The notes beneath the pieces are model-generated. The model searched no databases. It was given only the letters and a program-made list of their open reading frames with translations, and was not told where the DNA came from. Positions 1 through 11,536 of a DNA stretch of 64,000 bases are shown one piece after another (the first letter of the stretch is position 1; every line of letters begins with the position of its first letter). Made by a program: the position numbers and the translations under genes. The stretch comes from Malania oleifera (lineage: Eukaryota > Streptophyta > Magnoliopsida > Santalales > Ximeniaceae), in assembly GCF_029873635.1 (NCBI RefSeq), contig NC_080422.1, positions 3,018,001-3,082,000 on the forward strand. Direction: 5' to 3'.

Positions 1-1140
1 CTCTAGCTACAATGAGGTTATGGATGACAGAGAAGGACGACGAGGCCATGGATGGTGGTGGCTGCATCAAGTAATTAATTTTTATTTTATTATATTTATA
101 TGAAATAAATGAACAAAAGTTGATAGTTTTGACACTATTTGCTTATGGTAATAGTTTTACTTCTAATTTTTAATTTTTCAAATAGTTACAAAAATATTGT
201 TACATAAATGCCACCTTGTTTTCTAATTTTCCAACTTTATATAAAAAGTTGGAAAATATTTTTTTGCTATTCTTTTAGATTTCTAACTCTTACTTTACGT
301 ATTAAAGCATAGAATTCAAATCTTGGACTTCAAAAATAAGCTAATGCTTTTATAATTCTAGGAAAATTAAGATGGGACTGTGATTAAGGTAGCTAAAAAT
401 ATTACTACATACCCAGAATGAATTACTGGAATGGAAGCGGCTCCCAACAATGAGAGCTTCCCTAAGAGTGTGTGTCCCTGACTGTACATCAGGAATTGAA
501 GTTTCCATTTTATGATTTAAAATTCAGAACCACAAATTAAATCAAACTATATCTGCTGAAGTTAATTAAACACTTAACTATTTGGTTTAACTGACAAAGC
601 TAACAACGCTTTATCAAACTCACACTCCAACTTTAGGAAAAGCCAGTAAAAGCTTATTAGCATTTTATTTAACCATTCCAAAAAATTTATCATACCTTTT
701 AAGCATTTTCTAGAGTTATATAAGCTTCGAGAGTATCATATAGTCGTCACAGCTGAAAACCAAATTGCAAAACATTCTTCATTTTTTTCAATATAAATTT
801 TACTAAATGCATGAGAGGCTTTTAGATCTTGCGATGTCTGCAAAGTTGGTGTAATTTAATCCTAAGAACTTGTTTTCTGCAGCAAATACTTTTCCAACAG
901 TCATAAAGTTCCAAAAACTCATCCATAATTATACACAAATTTTACATGTTTTCTGCAACTGAGCTTAACAGCCTTGAACCAAAATAAATAGATAAGGCTA
1001 GGAATCCTGCCTTATATGCTTGATCATTCACAAATCAATTTTGATCATTCACAGCATTCCCAAATCAGATTTAAATATTCACAGCAGATAAAATCAAGAA
1101 ATATATGCTTGAAAGTAAAAAGATAAAGGGAAAGAAGAAC
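1..1140. other. AT-rich sequence, no gene recognised
   Basis: No convincing reading frame, RNA gene or element terminus is visible here. The stretch could be internal sequence of the CACTA element whose right end lies at 2393, because no matching CACTA left end (CACTAC with an att duplication) was found before the array. That is inference from absence. Confidence 0.4.
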
Positions 1141-1144
1141 CTGG

Positions 1145-1460
1145 GCTTGCGGCCAAGAGCAGGGGGAGACTGGGAAAGAGGATCACCGGAGCAGGATGAG
1201 GGGAAGAGGAGGAGCTGGAGCGGACTTGCGGCCGATCGAGAGCAGGGGGAGACTGGGAGAGAGGATTGCCAGAGCAGGAGGGGTGGCTTGCAGCCGAGAG
1301 CAGGGAGAGACTAGGAGAGAGGATCGCCGGAGCAGGATGAGGGGAAGAGGAGGAGCTGGAGCGGACTTGTAGCTGATCGAGAGCAGGGGGAGACTGAGAG
1401 AGAGGATCGCCGGAGCAAGAGGGGAAGAGGAGGAGCTGGCGCGGTGGCTTACGGCGAAGA
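1145..1460. repeat. GA-rich tandem repeat, about 4 units
   Basis: Four imperfect units of roughly 60-85 bp follow one another. Each holds the words gagcagggggagactggg, agaggatcgccggagcag and gaggaggagctgg. Open frames on both strands here follow from the repeat being purine/pyrimidine biased and are not evidence of protein. It sits immediately inside the CACTA sub-terminal array and may belong to the same element. Confidence 0.6.
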
Positions 1461-1564
1461 GTAGAGGGAGATCGACTGGGAGCTCTGTTCGCAGGAGTAG
1501 GTGGAGGGGAAGGGGAAGAAGCCAGGAGAAGGAGGGAAAATATCCTGCGGACAGCAAATAAGGG

Positions 1565-2393
1565 TTTTTGGGTATTAGTGACGGTTTCAAAACCGTCACT
1601 ACTACTCTATGTTTATTTTTTTATCAATAACAAAGCATTAGTGACGGTCATAATTCGTCACTAATATAGAAATTCGTCACTAATGCCCTATTATTAGTGA
1701 CGGTTCTCTCAAATCCTCAATAATACCCTTAACCAAATTTTTATTATATTTTTTAAATAAAAAACTAGTAGTGACGGTTTCAAAATCGTCACTAATATAC
1801 TATTATTAGTGACGGATCTCCCCAATCCGTCACTAATACCCTTTACTTAATTTTTTTATATTTTTTTAAATAAAAACACTAGTAGTGACGGTTTTAAAGC
1901 CGTCACTAATATGCCTTATTAGTGACGGATTTGCCAATCTGTCACTAATACCCTTTACTTAATTTTTTTTATATTTTTTTAAATAAAAATACTAGTAATG
2001 ACGGTTTCAAAATCGTCACTAATACATAATTATTAGTGACGGATATCCCTATCCGTCACTAATACCATTAACTAAAATTTTTAAATATATTCATAACTAT
2101 TAATAGTGACGGTTTGTTAATCGTCACTAATAAGTGACTTTTAGTGACGAATTTAATCCATCACTAATACCGTAAAATCGTCGCTAATATTTTCCCGAAA
2201 AAAATTTCGCCCAAAAATTGTTTGCCGCGCAGTTTTTAGTGACGAAAAGTATTAGTGAGGGTTCTAAATCGTCACTAATGTTTACACTATTAGTAACGAT
2301 TCTGAGAAACCGTGACTAATACAACACTATTAGTGACGGTTTTGAAATCGTCACTAATACTTTCGTCACTAAAAACCTATTTTTTTTGTAGTG
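1565..2393. mobile_element. CACTA (En/Spm) transposon right end with sub-terminal inverted-repeat array
   Basis: More than a dozen copies of the word TTAGTGACGG and its complement CCGTCACTAA are packed head to head as short hairpins. A higher-order unit of about 110-120 bp recurs from about 1690 to 2110, with an AT-rich spacer between hairpin pairs. The array ends at 2379-2393 with tttttttgtagtg, the reverse complement of the CACTACAAAAAA terminus typical of plant CACTA elements. The sequence att follows and could be one copy of the 3-bp target duplication. No transposase ORF is visible, so this is the end of a larger or non-autonomous copy whose left end is not in view. The element interrupts an X-family LTR at 2394. 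Confidence 0.75.
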
Positions 2394-3457
2394 ATTTCTC
2401 AAGGAAATGAAGGTGTTTAAGCGTTATGGGGTTGGAATGAACAAATAGGGTTTAGGAAATTTGAGAGAATCTTTGGCTAATCCTATTTGCTAATCACTAC
2501 TAATTTTTGCAAATGAACCCCTATATATAGAGAGTGGGTAAATTATGACCATTAGGGGACACATAGGGTATTCTTAAATTTGTTAAAAAATTTAGAAAAA
2601 ATAATCCATGTTTAACCCTTTAACCTCGGTAAAAATATTAATCAACCCGAAGGAATTCGGGTGGCTGAACTTAAATTTGGTCGCCCGAATAGACTTATCT
2701 TGAAAATTCATATAAAATAGTTCGGGTGCTCGATTGTCATTTGGTTCGCTGAACAAAAGTCAAAGAGTTAAGTCCGAGGTTCGGGTGCCCGGTCATATGT
2801 TCGATAGCCCGAACTCGTATGTTCAATCGCCCGAGGCTTAATTTGAACTAAATCATTCGGTAGCCCGAGTTGGTGAAAAGTCCTTTTAAGGTGGTTCGGG
2901 CGCCCCGAGGGTAATGCGTTCATTCTGGTTTGGTAGCCTGAACCAAGGTCAAACTATTGACTTCTCAACACTTTAGGCGCCCGAGGTGATTAGTTCGCCT
3001 GGGGTTTGGTCGTCCGACCTCACTCATTTTATGCCTATTAAGTTCATTTTCATTTCAATTAATTCCCCAGATATATTAAGTGATTATGGGGACTTTGTGC
3101 ATAGTATATAGGAACCTAGGATCTTTTCAAGTACACCCAAAAACCTAGCGTCAGTCGACCGAAGGGTGCCCTAAGGTCATTCAGTTTCTATGGTCAATCT
3201 ATGATATTTCAGAGCTTACAAAAACCTATATGCATGACATGTAGAGATTTTTACAGACCAATATCCTAATTACTATTACAGACCCAGTGAAATAAAATAT
3301 AGAGTACAACAATTAAAAAACATTTCGGGTCTTCATGCTTTGCTTTCACTGTGCCGTCAATTGGTTTCCTAATATAAACCTGCACACAAATTGGATAGAC
3401 ATTAAATACCATAGTATTTGTCATAATCAAAACAGGGCATAACCCATAGGGTCAACA
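2394..3457 (-). mobile_element. X-family LTR, copy 1 (left part removed by CACTA insertion)
   Basis: The right end (tatttgtcataatcaaaaca ... gggtcaaca) aligns by eye with the right end of the X solo LTR at 16896-19100. The sense strand is minus: TATATATAGG lies near 2519-2530 on that strand, and a palindrome array (2650-3020) lies just upstream of it. The boundary at 3457 (caaca) is the TG...CA terminus seen as CA on the plus strand. The left end is lost because the CACTA element starts at 2393. Confidence 0.6.
2650..3020. repeat. Array of GGGC-GCCC palindromes in X copy 1
   Basis: About a dozen degenerate copies of a short palindrome, roughly TTCGGGCGCCCGAA, occur every 20-40 bp (for example near 2660, 2720, 2778, 2800, 2825, 2860, 2895 and 2975). 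The same relative place in X copy 2 holds a different palindrome, GGTCGACC. Confidence 0.6.
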
Positions 3458-4540
3458 GTCGGGTCTGGTCTTCTTGTCCAGGGCTCACTGGGCATAGGAC
3501 ATCATCCCCTCCCCTTATATATTTTTTCCCTACAAGCAGCCCGCACCCTACTCTCTCCTTCGCTGTTCCTGCTGCAACCAGCCAGCCACACCCGAGAAGC
3601 TGTTGCGGTTCTCTCAGCCACAACCACAACTAGCCATCACCAATCTCCTCTGCGGCCTTCTCTCTCTTTTTTTTTCTCTCTCTTTCCTCTTTTTCCCTTT
3701 TTTATCTTAGTTGAATATTGTTAATTTTTTTTTATTAAGGTTTATTTGAAAGTTTAAATTTTGAATATTGTTTAGGGGGTTTTATTATTATTGAAGTTTT
3801 TATTTATTTATTTTCTCTCAATTAAATATAGCGGTAGATTTAATTAATGCTTCGAGTTATTTAATTAATTAAGTAAAGTTCGGTTTGGTTCTAAAAAAAA
3901 GAATAAATAACAAAAAGAAAAAAAAATTTGTTTTTGTTTTTAGAAATTAAATTAGTTGTTCTTTTTAAAATTTAATTTTTGTTGAAACTCGATTTAGTTT
4001 AGGGTTAGTCTTATTAAAGTTCTCATTTTTATCGTATTCAGTTATCGTTTAAGTTGTTAAAGCATTAAATTTTGTTGAGTTCTTGTTTGCGTTCAAGTTT
4101 GATTTTGATTCAAGTTCTTAATTTTGTTAAAGGTTCGATTTTTATCGTTTGCGTTTGCGTTTGATTGATTTTTATTATTGCGTGTTTTAATTACGTGTTA
4201 AAGTTACTGACTTTAGTTTTCATCCCAAAGATCAACGCATGTTTAAATTCTTGCCTCATTAGACATAGGTTTTCTATTTATCAGTATTAAATTCAATGCA
4301 TGCCAGGATTAGGATTTAATTTGCGTGTTCATTTAATTTGTCAAAAGAAATCTCAAACAATCCTAAAAAAACCTGAATCTAAACTCAGTTCAGTAAATTT
4401 TTATTTTCGATTGGAAATACGTAAAATTTGAGATTAAATCGCATTCCCTGAGGAGACGATCTGGCCTTTGGGCTGAATATTATATGACAAAACTCCTATA
4501 CTTGGGATAGCTTCCGAGCTGCTCATTTTTCAAGTGAGTC
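3458..4540 (+). mobile_element. Athila-like gypsy 5' LTR (approximate)
   Basis: The stretch ends directly before a degenerate tRNA-Asp-type primer binding site. Its last 100 bp (gaggagacgatctggcc, then tatacttgggatagcttcc) have the wording usual at the end of Athila/Tat LTRs. The left limit is set only by the X element that abuts it at 3457, so the LTR start is not seen and may be lost. Long T-rich and A-rich tracts at 3660-4200 and 4600-4710 carry no genes. Confidence 0.5.
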
Positions 4541-4547
4541 AAGTTTT

Positions 4548-4570
4548 TGGCGTTGTTGCTAGGGAGTGCC
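4548..4570 (+). promoter_or_regulatory. Primer binding site, tRNA-Asp type (degenerate)
   Basis: ttggcgttgttgctaggga matches the Athila/Tat PBS wording TGGCGCCGTTGCCGGGGA with several C-to-T and G-to-A changes. It fixes the element's orientation (plus) and lineage. Confidence 0.65.
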
Positions 4571-4739
4571 AGTTTTAATCTCAAATTTTGTGTTTTTTCA
4601 ATTATTTTTTATTTTTCATTAATTAAAAAAAACAAAATATAAAAATAAAATAAATCAAAAAAATCAAAAAAAATAAAAAATTGGAAAATTTGAAAAAAAA
4701 AAAAATTGATCATGCTTGTTTGTTGTTGTGTTAGTGGAT

Positions 4740-5006
4740 TTCTGATGTTTGCATTGATGGGTGAGGTTCTGGGTTCGAGATAATTCAAATAGACTATCTA
4801 AAATTTCACCTAGCACCAGTAGGGATGCACAAAGCACAAAATCTGACTATTCTCTTGTTAATTTTACAAGTGATTCTGAAATTGATTTGAGCAATCTGTT
4901 TGACCAATTCTTTGAGGAAGTCATGGCTGCACCTGCACTAGGTACACTTCAGGATTTTCTATAGCCTACACGCACATCTACACCTTCTGCATTGTGTTGC
5001 CACAAG
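4740..5006 (+). pseudogene. Athila-like gag, N-terminal fragment
   Basis: The frame from 4761 reads through an acidic N-terminal stretch to APALGTLQDFL, a stop, then PTRTSTPSA. This matches the start of Athila gag, where the stop replaces an internal codon. The frame breaks at about 5006, where a truncated LTR of gypsy element #1 begins. The next Athila gag codons recognised lie at 14042, so roughly 90 codons are missing at this junction. Confidence 0.6.
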
Positions 5007-5479
5007 ATAAACATATCTCATCTCATACACTAATAATAACATAAAACAATCCTGGTAGGTTAGCTGGCTGTTGTCATGTATTACCCCCACATGACTGGGT
5101 TGTGTGGCCCGAAGGCAGGACCTGACAATGGTTGGCCGACCACTGCCAAGTCAAACAGTAGTCTGTAGGTCCGATGGGTCTACCCAGACTGGTCCGTACA
5201 CCAGGGGCGATAACAGCACACTTCTTGAAAATAACCACATCGACCATCCAATCTCACACCACTCCGTACAGCGGCGTTAACACAGATATCATGATCACAA
5301 GGACCATGGACACATAGCAACGGTACCATGCAAGTGCTAGCCTAGACCAAGCCAACCAGGTTCTGATATCATATACATATACTAAAACCGTGATACATAA
5401 ATATCTCATATCATTTATTTTCACATCAATCATATCATTTCACATATATACGTGTATCATGAAAATCATCGGCCCGTAC

Positions 5480-5720
5480 GCCGGTATTACACATTTTAAC
5501 ATAGCACGGCCCGTACGCTGGCAAATCACATAGCACAGCTCGTACGCTGGCAAACCACATAGCACGGCCCATACGCCGGCAAATCACATAGCACAGCCCG
5601 TACGCTGGCAAATCACATAGCACGGCCCATACACCGGCAAATCTCATCCACATAGCACGGCCCATAAGCCGGCAAATCACATATACATATAAAAATATCT
5701 CGGCCCGTATGCCGGTTTTC
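5480..5720. repeat. 29-bp minisatellite in LTR family A
   Basis: About nine units of cggcccgtacgccggcaaat plus cacatagca run through this stretch. The same array is at 12845-13095 in the partner LTR and, diverged, at 15680-15950 and (other strand) 50680-50950 in related LTRs. Confidence 0.85.
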
Positions 5721-6514
5721 CATCATAGAAATCCATATCGTCCCCATTCCCAAAAAAAACAGTATTTCACAACATTTTTATACTCATGCCACACTAAACA
5801 AATTTTCTACGTATTCAACATATCATCATTTAAACAGTATTTTCCAAATATAAATCATATATATAAATATATTTATTTTTCCTGAAACCAGATGCTATAT
5901 ATATATACATACATTTTCTCAAAACAAAACTAGCTTAGTTTATCCCCTTACCTGATTCCTAAAAAGCCCCTAAGAAAATCTTTCCCGTACCCACAAGGTT
6001 CTCAACTCAACACCCTGAAAATGAAAACTCGCAAAATTAAAGTTTAGTATTTTCGTACGTATAACATTTTCTATAACTACCACTAAGTCAAATTCGACTT
6101 AAAAAGTCTTACCTCAACTTAGGGATGATTCCCAACGTTCCCAATCAACACCTTGGAACTGAAAATTTCCAGTATTAAAGTTCAGTATTTTTACGCGTAT
6201 ATCACTTTCTTCAACTGCCAAAAATCCAAATATTGAATATAAAGCCTTACCTTGGATTTGGGATGAAATCCAACTTCGTTTCCCTGACGATCCACTCCGA
6301 CAGACTTGTAGAGAACTTCGCCAGGAGCGTCGTGGTGGCTTCGGTTTGTCGATCCGACGTAAAACTAGCCCAGAATAGAAGAGAGAGAGTCGTAGGAGAG
6401 AGGGAGAAGAGAGAGAGAGAGAGAATGAACTCAAAGCTTCTTAAAGAAGCTTGTGTTATTATATATATATAATAGTAAACATTTATTAAAGTATAGCTTC
6501 TTGAAGAAGCTTTT

Positions 6515-6516
6515 AT

Positions 6517-6598
<82 letters not shown>

Positions 6599-6640
6599 CA
6601 TGCTTTAATATTTATATATATATATATATATATTTGTTCC
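6515..6640. repeat. (TA)n(CA)n(TA)n microsatellite
   Basis: A TA run, an uninterrupted CA run and another TA run. The counterpart at 13754-13945 is longer, so this locus differs in length between the two LTRs of one element. Confidence 0.95.
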
Positions 6641-6733
6641 TTATCATACTATTCATTTTACTTGTTAATTTAATTAATTAATTTTATTTTATTATTTTTT
6701 TATTATTATATTTTTTTTTTCCCGGTTACTACA

Positions 6734-6751
6734 TTCCTCCCCCCTTAAAAG
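6734..6751 (-). promoter_or_regulatory. Polypurine tract of gypsy #1
   Basis: On the minus strand the word is cttttaaggggggaggaa, directly before the LTR start TGTAGTAACC. It is preceded by GAGGACGAAATT, the usual wording at the 3' end of this gypsy lineage. Confidence 0.85.
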
Positions 6752-6998
6752 AATTTCGTCCTCGAAATTTACTGTATCCGTAACTCGCCATCCTTTAATC
6801 AGGAAAAAGGGTCTACTCATTTTATTACCTACCCTCACTTATGGCGGAGGAATACCGTGGTTACATCTCGAGTCTTGGAAGATTACATATACAAAAGAAA
6901 ACCATTCTCTCAAAACTAAAGTACTACACTATTCAACCATTACATGTACCTGCAACAGAAAACTACTTAACTATTTACATTTATTCACTAAGACTTCT

Positions 6999-9900
6999 TG
7001 AAATAAATGCGGATACCTCTACTTCATCTGCTCCTCAGACTCCTAAGAAGCCTCTTCTACTGCATGATTCCTCCACAAGACTTTTACTTGAGGAATCGTC
7101 CTGTTACATAGCTCTTGCACTTTCCTATCCAGAATCTGTACTGGTACCTCCTCATATCCCAGTGAATCACTAAGCTCCAACTCATCATAATTGATGACAT
7201 GAGAAGGGTCTGGGACGTATTTCCTCAACATAGCAACATGAAATACGTTGTGAATCCTGGACAATACAGGTGGCAAAGCTAGCCTATAGGCTACCAGTCC
7301 CACTTTATCTAGAATCTCAAATGGACCGATAAACCTAGGACTAAGTTTACCCTTCCTCCCAAATCGCATAACCCCTTTCATCGGAGCTATCTTCAAAAAT
7401 ACGTGATCACCTACATCAAACTCTAAATTCTTGCGGCGATGGTCGGCATAACTCTTCTGTCGGCTCTGAGTTGCACTGATCCTATCCCTGATAAGACGAA
7501 CTTTATCACACGCCTGCTGAACCAGCTCTGGTCCCACTACTCGCCGCTCACCCACTTCATCCCAAAACAAAGGAGAACGACATCTCCTACCGTACAGAGC
7601 ATCAAATGGTGCCATGCCAATGCTAGACTGATAACTATTATTATACGCAAATTCTACTAATGGCATGAACTGAGTCCAACTACCCCCAAAGTCTAGTACA
7701 CACGCTCTGAGCATGTCCTCTAATATCTGTATCGTCCTCTCAGTCTGCCCATCTGACTAAGGATGGAATGTCGTACTAAACGATAACTGAGACCCCAGAG
7801 CCTCCTACAGACTCCTCCAAAATCGTGATGTGAATCGTGGGTCTCGATCCGACACAATAGATACAGGCACCCCATGAGAACATACTATCTCCTGAATGTA
7901 AATCTCCGCTAAACGGCTGAGGCAGTAGCTGATCTTGATGGGAATAAAGTGGGTGGTCTTCGTCAATCGATCAACAATCACCCAGATGGCATTATGACCA
8001 TGTAACGCCGTCGGCAGTCCTGACACGAAGTCCATCGATATGTGATCCCACTTCCACTCCGGGATGAATAACGGCTGCAACTGCCCTGCCGGTCTCTGGT
8101 ACTCAACCTTTACCTGTTGGCACGTCAAACACTGCGCTACATACTCAGCAATCTCTCTCTTCATACCACTCCACCAGTATGACTCTCGCAGATCTCTGTA
8201 CATCTTCGTACTACCGGGATGAACTGTATACAAAGATCTGTGAGCCTCCTCTAGAATAGTCTTCCTGATCTCAGTATCGGCAGGAAAACATAATCTGGAA
8301 CGAAACTGCAAAGCTCCGTCATCTGCGATACTGAACTCCTCCCCCTGCCCACTCTGTACTCTGTCTATCACCTCCACTAGCTCTGGATCTTCCTTCTGGG
8401 CAGCTTTAATTCTCTCCTGCAGGGTAGGCTGTACCACTAGGCTGGCAATACATACTGGAAGATCACTCTCCACCAACTCTATGTCGAGTCTCTCCAGATC
8501 CATTATGATCGGATGCTGGATCCCCATAGCCGCCAACACTGGCTCCCTAGATTTCCTGCTCAACGCATCAGCTACCACGTTTGCTTTCCCTGGGTGATAA
8601 CTGATGGTACAATCAAAATCCTTAATCAGCTCCAACCACCTTCTCTGCCTCATATTCAGTTCTTTCTGCGTAAAGAAATACTTCAAACTTTTATGGTCAG
8701 AGAAGATCTCACACTGCTCACCGTACAGGTAATGCCTCCAAATCTTCAGTGCGTGTACCACTGCAGCCAACTCAAGATCATGGGTAGGGTAGTTTTTCTC
8801 ATATACTTTCAATTGCCTGGATGCATACGCCACTACCCTGCCATGCTGCATTAATACACAGCCAAGTCCCTTCAAGGACGCATCACTGTAAATGGTATAC
8901 CCTTCACCCCCACATGGAATGATCAACACTGGTGCTGTGACTAGTCTCTGCTTCAGCTCCTGAAAACTCTGCTCACAACTATCGTCCCACTCAAATCTAA
9001 CATTCTTCCTCGTCAGTCGTGTCAAGGGCCCTGACAAAGCTGAGAATCCCTCAACAAAACGACGGTAATAGCCTGCTAGCCCCAAGAAACTCCTGATCTC
9101 CTGGACATTTCTCGGTCTAGCCCAATTCACTACAGCCTCAATCTTGCTAGGATCCACAGAAATACCGCCTCCAGATACAACATGCCCTAAGAACACGACC
9201 TTCTCCAGCCAAAATTCACATTTACTGAACTTGGCATACAACTTCTTTTCCCGAAGTGTCTGCAAAACTTGCCTCAAGTGCGTCTCATGCTCCTCATAGT
9301 TCCTAGAATAGACCAGTACATCATCAATAAAAACAACAAAAAACTGGTCTAGGTATTGGTGGAAGACTCTATTCATCAAGTCCATAAATACCGCAGGAGC
9401 ATTCGTCAAACCAAACGGCATCACTAGAAACTCGTAATGCCCATACCTAGTCCTGAAGGCCGTCTTTGAGACGTCTTCTGCTTTCACCTTCACCTAATGG
9501 TAGCCAGATCTGAGGTCAATCTTCGAATACACCCGTGTACCCTGGAGCTGGTCAAAAAAATCATCGATACAGGGTAGAGGATACCTATTCTTGATTGTCA
9601 CTTTATTTATCTCCCTATAGTCTATACACATCCTCATAGTCCCGTCTTTCTTTTTCACAAATAAAACTGGAGCTCCCCACGGAGATACACTGGGCCGTAT
9701 GAAGCCCTTATCTAGCAGATCTTGCAACTGATTCTTTAATTCTTCTAACTCCACTGGCGCCATTCGATAAGGTACTTTAGAAATCGGCGCTGTACCGGGA
9801 GGTAGATCAATAGAGACATCCACCTCACGGTCGGGTGGCAAGCTTGGTAACTCATCTGGAAAAACATCCACAAACTCCTTCACTACAAGCGTGCTAGCAA

Positions 9901-11536
9901 GTTTCGACTCATTCTCTGACATCTCTTTCACAACCGCCACAAACCCCTTACAACCACTCAGCAGTAGTCTCCTGGCCTGAATAGCTGAAACTAGCTGAGG
10001 CGGGGATTGTACATGCAACCCTACAAACTTGAATTCTGCTTCCCCCGGGGGTCTAAATATCACCTCTCGTGCACGATAATCTATGCTGGCAAAATTAGAT
10101 GCTAGCCAATCCATGCCAAATATAACGTCAAACCCATGCATGTCTAACACTATCAAATCAGCAGACAATATTTTCCCCTAAATCTCTACTGGGCAGTCGC
10201 GGAGTACCCTACCACACCTCACTACCGACCCAGTCGGTGTAGATACCAACAGTTCAACATCTAATGATTGTGTTTCAGCCTCACATAATTTAATACATCC
10301 CAAGGACACAAACGAGTGTGTAGCTCTTGAATCAAATAATGCAATAACTTTAAAAGAAAGCATAATGACCATACCTGTCACCACGTCACCTGACGCCTCA
10401 GCTTCACCGGGTGTCAGAGTAAACACCTTGGCTAGAGCCGTATTCCTCTGCTGGCCCTGCCGTGGTGCTTGATAACCTCCCCGGTATGGTCTAGGAGCTG
10501 GAACTGCATCTGGTGGAGTAGGGCAGTCTCGTACCATGTGCCCCAATCTACAGCAGCGATAGCACACCGGAGCTGCATCTGGTGGGGTAGGACAATCTCG
10601 CACTATATGTCCCGATCTACCGCAGCGGTAGCACACTACACCACCAACTCGACACTCTCCCCAGTGTCTCCTACCACAAGTTTGAAAAAATGGAGGACCC
10701 TGCCCTGTCTGCACCTGGCGTCCTCCTGTCTCCTGTCTCCGCCCTCTACCATGATTACCTCTCCTCCACTGACCCGGCCTGTGACCCTGCTGGTAGCTCG
10801 TAAATGCAAATCTCTTCCTCTGTCCTTGCTCATCAGCATCAAGACGCTCACCAATCTCTGCCAAGGCCGCCCTGTCGACCAACTCAGCGAAGTCCTGGAT
10901 CCGCAGCACCACCACCTGCCTAAATATACTCCGCCTCAAGCCTCTCTCAAACTGCCTCGCCTTCTTCACCTCATCAGGAACAATGTATGGGGCGAATCGA
11001 GAGAGCTCGATAAAACGTGCTGCATACTGCTGGACGGATAGCTGTCCCTGCTTCAGACTCAGGAACTCTTCTACCTTAGCCTCCCTCACAGTAGCTGGAA
11101 AATATCTATCAAAGAATAGATCTTTAAACCGGTCCCATGCCATAGCTATTGGAGTCACCCTCTGCTGCTCTAATAGTCTCACCGCAGTCCACCACCTCTC
11201 AGCCTCTCCTGTCAATTTATAAGTGGCAAAGAGGACCCTCTGTTCCTCAGTACATTGCAGCACAGCCAAGATTTTCTCAATCTCCTGCATCCAGTTCTCA
11301 GCGGCTACAGGATCAACTCCACCTGTGAACGCCAGAGGCTTCATCTTTGTAAATTTCTCTATAGTGCACCCATGACCTGTAGATGGACCACTCTGCTCCC
11401 TCGAGCTCCTAGCAATCTCAGCTATAACCTGCTAAGCCACGCTACGTAATACCGCATCAGAGTCGGTCCTAGCTGCACCTGATGGTCCTGCTCCATCACT
11501 GCCACTCGCATGGGCACTATTTCCTTCTGGATCCAT
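6999..11536 (-). pseudogene. gag-pol polyprotein of gypsy #1, single frame with premature stops
   Basis: Reading the minus strand from the ATG at 11536 (M-D-P-E-G) gives one continuous frame with no shift over 4.5 kb. It covers a retrotransposon gag domain, two CCHC zinc knuckles (CYRCGRSGHIVRDC, CYRCCRLGHMVRDC), an aspartic protease with DSRATHSF (glycine of DSGATHSF lost), RT with VFIDDVLVY, RNase H with [10 protein letters not shown], an integrase HHCC zinc region, core residues in MDFVSGLP and IVSDRDPRF, and a chromodomain-like tail (VQILDRK ... KVLWRNH). Premature TAG stops occur near 11430, and at 10178, 9494, 7805, 7757, 7043 and about 7022. The frame is dead as it stands but young enough that no frameshift has built up. 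The start is chosen by the shared M-D-P-x-G opening and an acceptor-like AG one base upstream, as in elements #2 and #3. Confidence 0.9.
10499..10636 (-). repeat. 69-bp tandem duplication creating a second zinc knuckle
   Basis: Two adjacent in-frame 69-bp units (10499-10567 and 10568-10636) each encode one CCHC knuckle followed by PTPPDA. Element #3 shows a different arrangement in this region, so the duplication appears copy- or subfamily-specific. Confidence 0.75.

Larger units (their letters stand above)
5007..6733 (-). mobile_element. 3' LTR of gypsy #1, truncated
   Basis: Nearly identical by eye to 12386-14041. On the minus strand it begins TGTAGTAACCGGG at 6733 next to the polypurine tract. 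Its distal ~540 bp (equivalent to 11840-12385) are absent, and the break lies at about 5007 beside a shared ctgcatt word. It retains about 93 bp (6273-6365) that the 5' LTR has lost. Confidence 0.85.

Noticed and set aside
1183..1599. 138-codon minus-strand frame rich in L, P and S
   Set aside because: Produced by the GA-rich tandem repeat; the reading is repetitive and without domain features.
10469..11041. 190-codon plus-strand frame opposite gag of gypsy #1
   Set aside because: Antisense shadow of the gag frame; no domain.
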